From NCBI GenBank assembly GCA_017979445.1, contig CM030716.1:15705443-15769442 (forward strand): DNA of 64,000 nt. The letters are read 5' to 3'. The notes under the pieces were generated by a model, which worked only from the letters and a program-made list of their open reading frames with translations, ran no database searches and was not told the origin of the DNA. Shown in pieces: positions 23,936-35,389 of the stretch. A program made the position numbers and the translations under genes. The stretch's first letter is position 1. Every line of letters begins with the position of its first letter. This DNA is from Akebia trifoliata (lineage: Eukaryota > Streptophyta > Magnoliopsida > Ranunculales > Lardizabalaceae).

Positions 23936-25530
23936 AATGAATTTTGAGAATGAATGAATGAATCTGGAGAAGAATGATGAATCTGGATAAGATTGAAAAT
24001 GAATCTGGAGAATAATGATTGAATCGGGGAACGAATGAATAAATCTGGAAGATAATGAATCTGGAAGATAATGATTGAATCCAAGAATGAATGGATCTGG
24101 AAAAGAATCTGGGAACGAAAGAATGCCTTATCTCCTACTCTAGGTAAATGAGTTATTAGTTAATCTCTAGGTACAACCAAATGTGAGATCAAAAGTGTTT
24201 TTTGTTTGAACCTCAAGGTTTTATCCAAAAGTTTTATGAATTTAAACCTGAGTTTTTATTTCTTTTGAACCTCAAGGGTTTTTCGAAAAACTGTTATCAA
24301 GAGGTTAACCTTAAGTTTGGGGTTCCCATTATCTTTTAGGATTAACATTATTCAAAAACAAAATGCCCCTAGTTTGACAATAAACATGGCATTGGAGATA
24401 ATTGAATACATCATGAAAAAAATAAAAAATAAAAATACACCTAGTATAAGGGGGAAACTACATATTTAGAGGAAAAAGAAAATACCCCTTGTATAAAGGT
24501 TTGAAATATTTGATTACCACAAGTGCAATAAAGATCCAACTTTTAATTTTAATTAATTTTATAGAAGATTTTGAGTCAGGCTCAAAAAAATAAAATATTT
24601 CCTTTTGAAACTCATCATAGAATTCACCCTTCTCTCCCTTGGTTCACTTAGAGAAGTAAAAATTTTCAGATCGATCGTAGACTAGATACTTGTGGCTTCC
24701 GAGTCTGTGTCTGATTTAAGCTAAGTATTAAACTTGATTATTCGGACTTCTGATGTTTCAGCTCGGACCGTTCTTAGGTTTTAACTCCCCGGAGATTTTT
24801 TCTATTTTTCTTTGTTGCTCTAACTTTTGCCTAGATTGCCCTTTCAGGTTTTCAAACTAGCGAGCATGCTCTAGCGTTTACCTAGATTGCTTTTTCAGGT
24901 TTTCAAATTAGCGAGCTTTCTTTTTTCCTTTGCTCTGATTGTTGTCAAAGTTGTCCTTTCGGATTTTCAACCTTGCGAGCTTACCTTAATTTTTGCCTAA
25001 ATCGCCCTTTTCGGATTTTCAACCTAGCAAGCTTTGTTTCTCTTTTTTTTTCTTTTCTTTCTTATGGAATTGCTGTCTGATCATGTTTTTCTATCTTCCT
25101 TGACTTTTCGCACGGTACTTAGGAGGACTTTTATGGGTAGGCTTAAGACTGGGCATAAAAAAGAAAGGAATTTTGAGGCTCAAAAACCTAAATGCCCCTT
25201 ATGTGACATTTCCTTTTAAATTATTTTCTTTTTCCTTGAATTTTCTTCCCCATTTTGGATGATATTTCTTTTTCTTTTGAATTTTTTTCTTTTCAGATTT
25301 TTTCTTTATCGGGGAATCTATTTTTTTATTTTGATGTGGTCGGGCTTGAAGTGACTTCTCAAGTTGCTTACGTACCCCAGAATTTTGGGATCATACCAAA
25401 ACGTGGTTCGAATGCTTCCCTCCCTTAGATTAGGTGATCGAGCTGAGAAATAAAAAAGGTATAATTTTTTTTGAAAAGACTGCAAAGGGGTTGAGAAAGG
25501 ATTTATTGAACTGGGTAATAGGAGAATTGA
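23936..25530 (-). other. Element B untranslated 3' region
   Basis: No coding sequence is supported. It includes a GAATGAATCTGG-rich stretch (23935-24120) and the CT-rich CCTAGATTGCC block at 24830-25035 shared with A and C. The sequence just before integrase (TTACGTACCCCAGAATTTT, 25370-25390) is conserved in all three elements. Confidence 0.55.
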
Positions 25531-25539
25531 TTCGGCCAA

Positions 25540-26245
25540 AGATGGCCTCCTTAAATGTAATACCGTTTGATTTGATCAAGGTTGGTTGGTTCTGGTAATT
25601 CGATTCCATCATGATCTTAAAGTTTGACAGCTTTTCCTAGTAATATTTCCTTGATGATGAACGGACCTCCCCAATTTGGTTTGAACTTCCCTCTAGGGTC
25701 AAAGATAGGTACCCGATTTTCTTTGAGTACCAAATCCCTAGCTTGTAAGTAACGGTCCTTGACCTTTTTTGTCAAATGCATGAGTGATTCTTCTTTGATA
25801 AGCTTACACGTGATACAGAGCTCTAAGTTATTTTTCTCCGATCAAGTTTAATTCTTTATATCACTGACGAGTCTAGTCTGTTTCTAACAATTGACTTTCC
25901 ATCAAGACCTTGAGATACGGGATTTCTATTTTAACTAGCAAGACTGCTTCCATATCATATACTAGATAGTAGGGAATAGCTCCAATGGAAGACTGCATTG
26001 AAGAATGATGTGCCCCTAGTGTGAATGGTAACTTTTTTAACTAATCCCGGTGTGATTAATACATTTTCTTGATGAATGTTTTGAGATTCTTACTAATTGC
26101 TTCAACTGTTCCATTAATCTGAGGATGGTAGGAGGAACTTTGAACACAGAGCAATGACTTAAGCTTTGAAGTACGACCCATTATCAGAGATCAGTTCAAA
26201 AGGTACCCTGTATTGACTTATGATAGATGTAGTGAGGATAACATA
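25540..26245 (-). pseudogene. Element B integrase fragment
   Basis: Only the C-terminal half of integrase remains. Low-coordinate parts match the element A and C pieces that follow GDLVLKENRAPIFD; the higher part matches the region around the second catalytic Asp, with plus-strand GTACCCTGTATTGACTTATG shared with element C. Several frame breaks are present. Beyond about 26245 the homology jumps to sequence upstream of RT, so the zinc finger, first catalytic Asp, both RNase H domains and RT are gone. It cannot encode a working enzyme. Confidence 0.7.
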
Positions 26246-26960
26246 GAAATGTTTTGTAACATCTTCTTTGATCTCGTTGGTGTTTTCATTTCATCGAGCG
26301 AGTATCTATTCTATGTCGGACAACACTCAAGCTTGCACCCAACATAGCTTCATCAGACCACGCGAACAAGTCTTTTGAAATTTCTGAGTAAATTCATTGT
26401 CCCTTCATGGTCCTCAAGGGATAAAATGATTTCTATTTGAATCTCTTTAGGAATTATTTTCTATTCCAAGGTTAATGACCTTTGCTTTCTGATTGAAAGT
26501 TGTTGAGCCCGACCCTTATCTTCTTGTTCATGAAAGAAATCTATCCTTGAAGTTAGATTATTGGTTAATTTGTTAATGCGCTCGAGGTATTCAAAAATTT
26601 CATTTATTCGAATGGGGCGATAGACATCTCTATAAACTTGACAAATTAACCTGACTCAACAGAAAAGAGTTGACTCAATTTTAAAAAAATATGACATTGA
26701 TAGATTGATAAAAAAAAAAAACCTCAAGCTAACCCAAATAACTCATGAAAACTCCAAACAAGTAACCACAACGGGCTTGATTATGGACTGAGGACTCGAG
26801 ACATTGCTTATAACCGGTAAGACTGAAACATTGTGACATTCAAGGAACAACTGGGAAATATTGAGATATTCTAAAGGATTGATTTGGCGTTGACGTTCGT
26901 CCCAACTAACCGGACTAGTAACCTTAACAAAAAAGTGAACGATTGATCTTAGGTACAATG
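26246..26960 (-). pseudogene. Element B fused protease-RT linker and gag N-terminus
   Basis: From about 26270 to 26860 the sequence aligns with element A's linker (about 9700-10290): ISQLFLECHNVSVLPV here matches IQMFVEKENVSVLSV there. At about 26862 homology switches to A's gag start (about 13210; plus-strand GTTGACGTTCGTCCCAACTA). The join lies within an open 71-codon minus-strand frame at 26743-26958, so linker and gag N-terminus are fused in frame. Element C has the same join at about 52850. Confidence 0.65.
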
Positions 26961-28064
26961 ATAACCTTGAGACCCCATCAAATGTGAATTTGATTAATTC
27001 CTGTGTTACCCCCTTGATAACATTTTAATAAATCCTGGGATTCTGTGCACCAATCCATTAAACAATTCATCCATTAAGTGATTATTTAGAAGGAAAATAA
27101 TTTTATTACACTCTTGAAAATTATTGAAAAATAATGTTTTTATTGAATAATAATTTTCACAATTCTGATTTTTTTTGCAATCATTTTCTTTTTAGAAAAA
27201 TTTATTTTGAAAATTTTCCTAGGCCCATGCAAAAAATAGATTTTTGGTAAAAAAACATATTTCAAAAAAAATTTCATGCCAAAATAGATCTTTTGCAAAT
27301 CATTTTTCTTTCATTTTCTTTTCTTTTGGAAAGTATTTTCTTTTGAAAAATATTTTTCCTGGAAAATGCTTTTCTTTTGTAAATCATTTTTCTTCTTTGA
27401 AAATGGGTTGAAACCCGAATTTAGAAAAGAATTTGATTTCCATTTTGCTTTAAATGGCCCGGCCCATCATGATTGTTGGGTCAAGATGGACTGGGTCATT
27501 ATGAATTATTGCAACAAATGGATTCGTTATTGGGTCGGTGCACCCATTTTAATCAGGCAAAAGAAAAACTTTAATTTTTGAGGACAACCACACATTCTGA
27601 TCTCATCATCCACATACATTCTGATCTCATCATTCACATCATTCATCATTCATCATTCAATAAACAAACCGGGAACACCTACGGTGAGTTCGAGTCGTGA
27701 CCTACAGGGGAGGTTTCTAGACTCTAAGCTTATTATGTGCAATGTAGTTTTATCTAGTCACCCTTGCTCAAGTATACCTATATACCTCTCGAGCATACTC
27801 AATCAGACGGTACGTGGTGACTTGGTTTGATATACCGTATAGGTGATAATCTAAAACTCCAACTCACTTTTCTTAAGTCAAAAGTAGCTAGTTTAATCCC
27901 CAGATCAGAAGTGGCGCGCGATGCTTGAGCAAAGGCACTCTTAGATCACCTCTTTTCTAGAATAGACGTAGTCTATCCTCCTAGTACCGTAGTACATCGG
28001 ATTAGGATCTCGCTTAGGCACTGGTTTTGACCAAGAAGGGAAACTGATGTACTTGGATCATCTT

Positions 28065-28400
28065 TGATATACCTATGGGTACGAGTCAAGTGTTGTAGCT
28101 TTCATAAATGGTTTGGCATCCCACGAGGGGACCGAACACGTACTAGTACTACGTTAGCAATCGGGACATGTGACTGTGTAGCTCACAATAGGTCAAAGGC
28201 TCAGGTCACTCCAGCCTGGGTGCATCGATATACCTTTCAGAGTCACCTGATCAGACGGTACTGATGCCCCAGTTTGATATACTCTAAGGTATATGACTAG
28301 AGTTGTGATTTTCATGAATGACGTCACATCTCCGAAGAGACCGAGCTACGCACTAGTGCCACATTGGCTATAAGGGACATGCAACGTGCAATGCAATAAT
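28065..28400. repeat. Diverged tandem duplication in element B leader
   Basis: Two copies about 205 bp apart start TTTGATATAC and continue through a ...GTTGTGATTTTCATGAATG-type segment, a ...GGGACCGAACACG/GAGACCGAGCTACG segment and GGGACATGTGAC/GGGACATGCAACG. Element A has one related copy at 15215-15340. Confidence 0.6.
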
Positions 28401-29129
28401 ATAAACGTGCATGTGGTGTGTGCAAAACAGGGTGGGGTGTGTCAGGGGCCTTTTCCAAACACATGGGTCCAAGGGTCCAATTAAACCATACAACCTTGAT
28501 ATCGTAGAGATAATAATCAAGATAATGCACAAACCAATCACATCAACATTAGGATCAAGATAAGCAATTCCCACATATGTATTAATTAAGATTACGGCAA
28601 TTAATGGTTACACCACATAGATTAATAATCAGAGTCAAGCACAATATTTGATCCAAAATATTTTTTTTTTTATGATCCAATCAGGGGTTATTTGGGGTGA
28701 CCCTAGACAAATTAGGATTCCAAATAACGCTAAACCAAGGATGAAATAATAATTGTTAGGAACCAATATGATTATCCAAGATTTTTTTTTATTATTTTCT
28801 TTATAAAAAAAAAGAAAAAACAAACCAAAGTCAATCTAAAAAAAAAAACTTATTGCCACACCGATCCGTTTGTAATCGAATAGAGAAAGCATTAATCAAC
28901 AATGTGATATAATGTGCTCTATGTAGAAAGATTAGTGTGATAATAATCTAATAAAATAGTCCAAAGTCAAACTTAACCCAAAACAACACAAAAACATAGG
29001 TCTTAGAAGATCTAAAAGAAATACTCGGTGAAGTCGAAAAATTCAGCACCCCTTTTTTTTTCTTTTTTAAAACATTACTAACTATGAAACAAGCTAAAAC
29101 ACCCCATAATAATAATAAAAAAAAAATGA

Positions 29130-29204
29130 TTCTATTGCTACTCCAACTTATGGGCATTCCAATCAACTTGGGTGCTATTGAGGAAAATTGGAGTGCCAAT
29201 AGAA
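29130..29204. mobile_element. Small MITE with TTCTATTG termini
   Basis: The left end TTCTATTGCTACTCCA and right end TGGAGTGCCAATAGAA are inverted repeats (one mismatch). The ends resemble the MITE in the receptor-kinase intron at 61851-61979, so the two may be one family. No protein is encoded. Confidence 0.55.
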
Positions 29205-29404
29205 ACTTTCTCTCTTTCAACACCAAGATTGGTTGGTAGCAAGTTTTTATTTACCAACCATGTGTTGCTGCCAACACACTAATATTCTTGTTGTTACTAA
29301 CATCATAAACGCCCACTTATTCTTTTGTTTTACTGCTAGCGCACATATCACATACGCATGCACATACATGCCGGTTACATCTATATTAGCAACAACAAAA
29401 AAAA

Positions 29405-29695
29405 GAAAAAAAAAACCTTTTTAGTTGCTACAAACACACACGATACCTATGCATCATATTCCCAACAAAGAAAAACTCTCTTTCTATTATATGTGTTGCT
29501 GCCAGCAACATCAATTGTGTTCAAAGGTACCCTCACTATATGCAAACAGAGTTTATGATGTTAACAACAGCAAAAGAAACAAGAAAAAAAAACCTTTTTT
29601 TAGTTGCTGCAAACACACACGATACCTATGCATCATATTCACAACAAAGAAAAACTTTCTTTTATATGTGTTGCTGCCAGCAACATCAATTCAAC
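29405..29695. repeat. Direct duplication of about 110 bp in element B leader
   Basis: 29412-29520 and 29590-29693 are near-identical, both containing AACACACACGATACCTATGC and ending TGCTGCCAGCAACATCAATT, about 178 bp apart. A third partial copy of the GTGTTGCTGCCAACA motif lies at about 29263. Short plus-strand frames here are by-products. Confidence 0.8.
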
Positions 29696-30978
29696 CTTTT
29701 TTCCCGTTTCTTTTTGAAACCAAACAAAGGAGCCCGTTAGCTCTTTAGCACCGAAAGGCAATGATGCCATTTTCTTTCCAATATTCAAGAATCGTGCACA
29801 CAAACACTTTGGATTAAGAGAACAATCGAAGAAGACGTTTCCCTTTAGTGAGATTTTTCTTTTTAAAAGGTGAGAAAAAATTATTTTTTGAGTTAAAGAG
29901 ATCGGAAAAGAGGGGTTTGAGTTCTCGATTCAAATCGAAAAACCAAATCCGAGTCTCATGAAAAGACGACTCAAATTGTTTTTTTTTAAACTTCAAATTA
30001 AAAACCCTCGATCCAAATCAGCCACAAGCGCTAATCTCTGCAATCGTGCATTGCACAGCCATAAAAAGGATATGAAGAAGAAAAAAAAAACACAATTCGT
30101 TTTTTTTTTTTTTTTAAACATTCTATTTGAGGTTTTTCCCTTTACTTCGAATCAAAAATTTACACTCGATCCAAACTAGCCACTTCGAATTCTCTTCTCT
30201 ACACGCAAAAGAGAGGTTGATTAGAGACTCTTAATATCGTAACGGTTTCGCACACAGACTCTAAAAAAATATGATTAAAAGTGTTCAAGAAACAGAAGAG
30301 TTGTTTTACTAACAGCACCCCATTGAAAATCATTTGGTTTAGAAGTTAAAATTTATTTGCACTAGGGGCACACTACCCTTAAAAACCAAGAGCTACTGCC
30401 GGCAGAAACTCAAAAGGAAACCATTTTCTTTTACTTCTTTTTATTTGCTGCCAATGGGCAGCATGTCTTGCCTACTAAAAAAAATTGAACACCTAAATAA
30501 TAAGCGAAAAACAAATAAATAATAAAAACAAAAAATTTCTTTTAAAAAAAAAAAAAAAACATTATCAAATGACATATCAAATATGTTTCTTTAAAAAAAA
30601 ATCTTTTGTTATCCAAAAACGGATCGACATACCCTAAAAGGAAGAATAACTTAAAAAAATAAAATATCCCTTTGGTTTCATTATTCCATCCTTAATGATC
30701 ATTATTCCACCCTCAATAACATTATCCTTTGAAATTTAGTATTATTTAAAGTCACCCTAAGTGACTCTCGATTGAACTAAAAAAAAATAATAATATGCCA
30801 GATTAACGTACCCAAAATTGAACTGAAATTAATGATTAGACCAACAAATATATAAAAAAACGATAAACGAACAATAAAAAGAAACTAACTAAAAATTAAA
30901 TAGAATCAAATAAAATAAAAAACTAGGTCATTGGCAATGTTCCCATACTTGGGGTTTTTCAAGTCTATTCCTCAATGA

Positions 30979-30996
30979 TCCCCAGTGGAATCGCCA
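30979..30996 (-). other. Primer binding site of element B
   Basis: The minus strand reads TGGCGATTCCACTGGGGA, one base inside the 5' LTR. It has the tRNA-Arg-type form used by Ogre/Tat elements and matches A's site with few differences. Confidence 0.88.
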
Positions 30997-30997
30997 C

Positions 30998-32710
30998 TAA
31001 AAGCGCTCTCGATCAGCGGGGTGCACAGATCCACTTTTAACCTTTGAGGTTTGGGAGTCGTCACCTAGTAATTACAGTCTAGGAACCGAATATAGACACG
31101 AAACGGATAAATCAACTAATCTACTACAAAAAAATATGGGTCCGGAAATCACATTATGGGGTTGGAAGGTGTTAGGCACCAACCCCGGCCGGCTAATGCC
31201 GGTCTTTACTTATCCCAAATAAGACTACATTGCTAACAAAAAGACCTAGATAAAAAAATAAAAGAATTTTACCTTTGAACGCAAAGATTATATTCCCTCA
31301 GATCTGATAAAATCGCTCCTTGTACAGTAGTCCTCGCTTTGTTCTCTCTCTGAATCTGATTTTTGATCTCCGAGGTAAGGTATCTCTTTCTTAGATCTGG
31401 ATTCTTCAGATTTTTTTACGGATTTCTGAAACTTTTTGATGGGCTTCTAGGTATTTTTTAAGATAAAATCAAAGTATGGGTGTTAGGTAAGGAGTTGGGA
31501 CTTCAAAATTAGGGTTTATGGGAGGCTAGGGAAGCTTTTTGACCTACTTCTCTTAGGGTTTATTTTTTGATACGAAAATAGGGTGTGGAGGCTCCTATTT
31601 ATAAACTTTTTTAAGTGCCTTTTAGATAGAGTTAAGGTTTAATTATAATTCTTTTAGAGATAATTATTGTTTAATTATAATTCTCTTAGAAATAGTTACT
31701 ATTTAATTAGAATTCTATTAAATAGAGTTATTATTTAATTAGGATTGCTTAGAATTATTATTTAATTAGAACTCTATTAGGATTTTAACTTTTAGTTTCA
31801 TTTGATTGACTTTAAGATTTTGACTATAGTCTTACTTGGTTGACTTTTAATATCTTTACTTTAGTCTTACTTGAGTGACTTTAAGATCTTGACTTTAGTA
31901 TTACTTGATTGAATTTAAGATTGACTTTAGTCTTACTTGATTGAATTTAATTTTTTGGAGAACCCCCTTTATTATATCTTTAATTCTTTGGGCCCCCAGT
32001 GGAGGGGTCCTTGAATAAATATCTTGGCAACCATCAACAATTTTGCCTGAGAACCTGATTGATCGAATTTTTGGTTCAAAATTTTAAATTAATTTTATTA
32101 ATGTTTCACTTTACATTATTTAATGTTTTATTTATTAATTTCAAAATTTTTAATTATTAAAATTGTAAAATTATCGTTTTGCTTTCGGAGATGACTTTTT
32201 CAATGTTCCAGGATGTTTTGAAATCAATTTTTCGTAAGAAATTCAATGGGAATGTTGGTTTTTATCATTTATGAAGTTTTTTGTACAAAATGATCGTGAA
32301 CTTTATGAGGGGCATTTTCATAATTTTGTCAAATTCTGTAAAAATTGGCGAAATGATTTAATTGATTTTGATTTGTTGTTTTATGTGTTTGAAAGGAATT
32401 TCTTAAGCGTAATGTAGGCTCTAGGGATGTTTTAGGGTTAGGAGTATTTTCGTAATTTGATTATTTTTTAGTGATTTTTATTGTGAAACTTCTTTTTATT
32501 TGTAAAATGATGATTTCTATGTTTCTGGGGTCATATTTTCCTAGCGTAGTGTGGTTTCTATAGTTTTGTCAGTTCGAGTTACCTCATCCGAATTTCTGAA
32601 ATATATCTAGTAACAAATAAAGCATTGGAATAATCATCTATCATTGGGAACCATTGCAATCGGGTTGACGAGTTGATTAATTAGGCGAATGCAAAAATGG
32701 GGTGTCTACA
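30998..32710 (-). repeat. Element B 5' LTR
   Basis: Full-length partner of 20890-22599. The right border GGGGTGTCTACA at 32710 is followed by the CGTTT duplication. The left border reads TAAAAGCGC where the other LTR has TGAAAGCGC. Confidence 0.92.
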
Positions 32711-33944
32711 CGTTTTTGCGCAATGGTTACCTAGGCGAAGCTTCCAACTTTGAAGAAAATGTTTAAATCATTCTTGGTCGAGCGTCTTACGGATCCCTCG
32801 AGATCGTTGGTTCATTTTATTGCCCTCACTTTAATAGTGGCAAGTCAACTCTTGTTTATGGGTGGTGAGGACATTCATGTGATACAACAAGTCCGGGAGG
32901 GACGTCGATTGGTACTGATGCTTCTAAGTGAGATGTTCCAATCCCTCACGACTTGTTTGTCCAGTCCTGCTCGAATATTTTGAGGATGTGCTCCACTTCT
33001 GCAGGTAAGTTCCAAACTTAGCATAGATTTGAATTTAAATTTACTAGTTTTTCAAAAGTTTAGAATGCTCCTATTTTTGTAGCTTTGGTTTATGGACCAC
33101 GTGGCTTCAACTGAAGCCGTTAACCGTCCATTTTGTGTTAATGCCGATCTCGTGTTCATGATGTAGAGGCGAGTTGCTCCCTTGGCCTCGGGTGGTAAAG
33201 AAAAATGGTATGCCTTTATTTGTAACCTTGATGATGAAGAAGTGTGATGGGTTGGTGCATTCCAACCTCGAGGGTCTCCTGTGATTGCATTTGATGGGGC
33301 CCGTTTCCTTGTTTTGATTGGTTTCAAAGGGACAACCCATTATGTGCCACTTTGGGTTCTTTGACAGTTTGACTATGATCAGGGTGTGCTTATTCTTGAG
33401 GACTTTGGCAAGTTGGTTGGCCTTTTATCAACTGCACTTCTGAGTCAACTCGCGAAAGAATGGAGTCAAGTTGAGGTTCTAAGTCGACCCCATCTTTGCA
33501 GCACACCTGTTCCTGTCATACCTTCATTGGATTTGAGAACTCATCTCTAGGAGGCCATCGGTATCGATAGTATCCCAAACACGTCCTGGTGCTTCATCCT
33601 TATTTGATTATCGAGATCGAGTGGAGGAGTCTTAGACTGATCATCGTCGAATTCAGGCTATCTAACTCAAATTTGAGAAGAATATACAGAAAGAGATTGC
33701 TCAATTGACATCCAGACATGCCCAGTTGGGATCTAGCGATATTGGTGAAGTGGCTCAAATTTGAGCTGAAGTTGTTGAGTTGAGGGACAGACTTGCACAG
33801 TGTCCTCATTTTGATGATTTTGCAGCATATTTGGTGAGTCGTGATGCTTCAGATGCTGAAAGAGTGATAATGAGCCAGGCTACCCGGATTCATGCTTTGA
33901 AAGAATTCCTTGACTCTTTTTTCATTTCTTGCCATGATGTTTGA
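32711..33944 (+). pseudogene. Host H antisense ORF (aORF), C-terminal part
   Basis: Continuation of the ORF interrupted by B. From the insertion point the frame reads LRNGYLGEASNFEENV then a stop. A second frame (32750-32983) carries VLMLLSEMFQSLTTC, the equivalent of VPLILAETFSGINA in element C's ORF1. Further on come WYAFICNLDDEE, SPVIAFDGARFLVLIGFKG and HYVPLWVL, typical of the DUF7745/plant-mobile-domain-like family. Then a probable coiled coil (AEVVELRDRLAQCP) ends at the TGA of FFISCHDV at 33944. At least two frameshifts and several stops make it non-functional. Molecular function unknown. Confidence 0.65.
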
Positions 33945-35380
33945 CTGACCGCGTTGTATTCTCACTTTTTGTATTTTCTTGTTATTATCTGAATGTATGC
34001 AAAATATTGAAAGATTAATGCAAAGAAAATAGGTTTTGTACTTACTTAGTCTCAGGTGTATCTATTGTTTTAGAAAACACGAAATTTTGTTAAATGAGTC
34101 CTAGATTTGTCGCCATTGGCCAAAATAGTAGTTTTCCTTTTGAAATTTTATGAAATGTCTTTATCAAATGAGTACGATAAGTTCAGAGTTTGTAAAATCT
34201 TTGGTTTTGATGATTTTGATATTTTTGCCAACCACAGGGGATACGAGCATCAATTACTCTATTGGTTCCTTAAGAGTCATCCCCAGTGCCTGGTATCGGA
34301 AGACTGCTATCTGTTTGGGTTTCGGGATCTAGGAAAGATTTTGCCGTTCACAATTTATACTCTTGCGGGCCAGGAATTTTTATTTTTTTTTGCCCTTATA
34401 GCCCCTGGTGCCAATTATGATTTTCACTAGACCCGGTTTTCACATTTTTGAGCATCGATGCCCTTTTTGAGATTTCCATCGTGTCGGTGGCTTTGATCTT
34501 GTCATAGTCTGATTCTTTTACTCATAGTGCCCTTTCATGTTTTTAATATGTCCTTTCAAACTATGCTTGTATTTTTGGATTTTTACATTACGATTCTTGC
34601 TCGGAGTCTCTGTGTTTTTGTAGCTTGGTGACTCAAGTTGAGCTACGAGATTGGTGACTCTACTCTTGTAGTGGCACTTTTCTTGAGTAATAGATCTAGA
34701 TTCCCCTCTCGAGTTTGCTAACGATTATTCGTGGTTCGGCACCTCAAGTTAAGCTGCGAGATCGGCTACTTTACACTTCAAGTGCTCTTTTTGTTCGAAT
34801 ATCCGACCTAGATTCCCTTCTCGAGTCTTCCAACAACTAACAAGACTTTGAGATCTGGACCAAGTCGCAAGATCATTAGTGCTGCCATTGTCATTGTATT
34901 GCCTTAGAACATTTCTTGATCAAAAGGACTTTTAGTAGGATGAAACGTTGGCTTAGGCTTATGACAGTGGAAGGCTACAAAAAGGTTAAGTTCTAGGTTC
35001 TTTAGAATGGATTAGACATGGGGTTCATTTATTTTTATTTCAAAAAAGTGATCTATGTCTCCTCCTAGCATCTCTCGAACTTGTTTAGGTTGGAGATTTG
35101 GGTAGAACTCAAAAACAAGTGTTCGATTTTTTTGACTTTTTTGATTTTTTTCGTATTTTTACCCATTCATAGTTTATCCTCATACGGGTTAGGAGTAATT
35201 TTGATGCTTTTGATATTTCTGTTTCTCTCTGATTTTCTTTTATTTTATATTTTTTTTTTTTTCGTTTTGTAATTGTTGACTTGTCCCAGTCTTCGGTTAA
35301 GAAATAAATGTGATGGCTCAAAAGGGTTGACAAGGATTGATAGTTGGTTTTGGATAGCAAAGACGGCCTTTCGTCATCTT
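33945..35380. other. Host H spacer between aORF and integrase
   Basis: The two convergent reading directions (aORF plus, pol minus) end on either side of this stretch. No gene is supported. Two copies, about 115 bp apart (34620-34720 and 34735-34830), share CTCAAGTTGAGCTACGAGAT-like and GATTCCCCTCTCGAGT-like segments. Several T-rich runs occur at 35130-35260. Confidence 0.5.
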
Positions 35381-35389
35381 AGGATCAAT

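Larger units (their letters stand above)
26961..30978 (-). other. Element B leader region
   Basis: About 4 kb without supported genes; A/T runs are common. At 27885-28040 a block is conserved with host H (43865-44030). At 28065-28400 two diverged copies of a unit of about 205 bp begin TTTGATATAC. At 29130-29204 there is a small MITE, and at 29405-29695 a duplication of about 110 bp. No ORF1 like that of element C was seen. The long T-rich stretch 27120-27400 is degenerate. Confidence 0.6.
20890..32710 (-). mobile_element. Element B: non-autonomous Tat-type LTR retrotransposon
   Basis: LTRs of 1710 and 1713 bp, a perfect 5-bp target duplication, a tRNA-Arg-type PBS and a polypurine tract define the element exactly. 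The interior holds only the C-terminal half of integrase, a fused scrap of protease-RT linker and gag N-terminus, tandem arrays and a leader of about 4 kb. RT, both RNase H domains, protease and most of gag are missing, so mobility must have depended on proteins from a relative. The LTRs look more alike than those of A, suggesting a younger insertion. It is nested in H's antisense ORF. Confidence 0.9.

Noticed and set aside
33052..33340. Two overlapping minus-strand frames of 77 and 91 codons
   Set aside because: They are antisense to the recognisable aORF segments of element H (WYAFICNLDDEE, FLVLIGFKG) on the plus strand.
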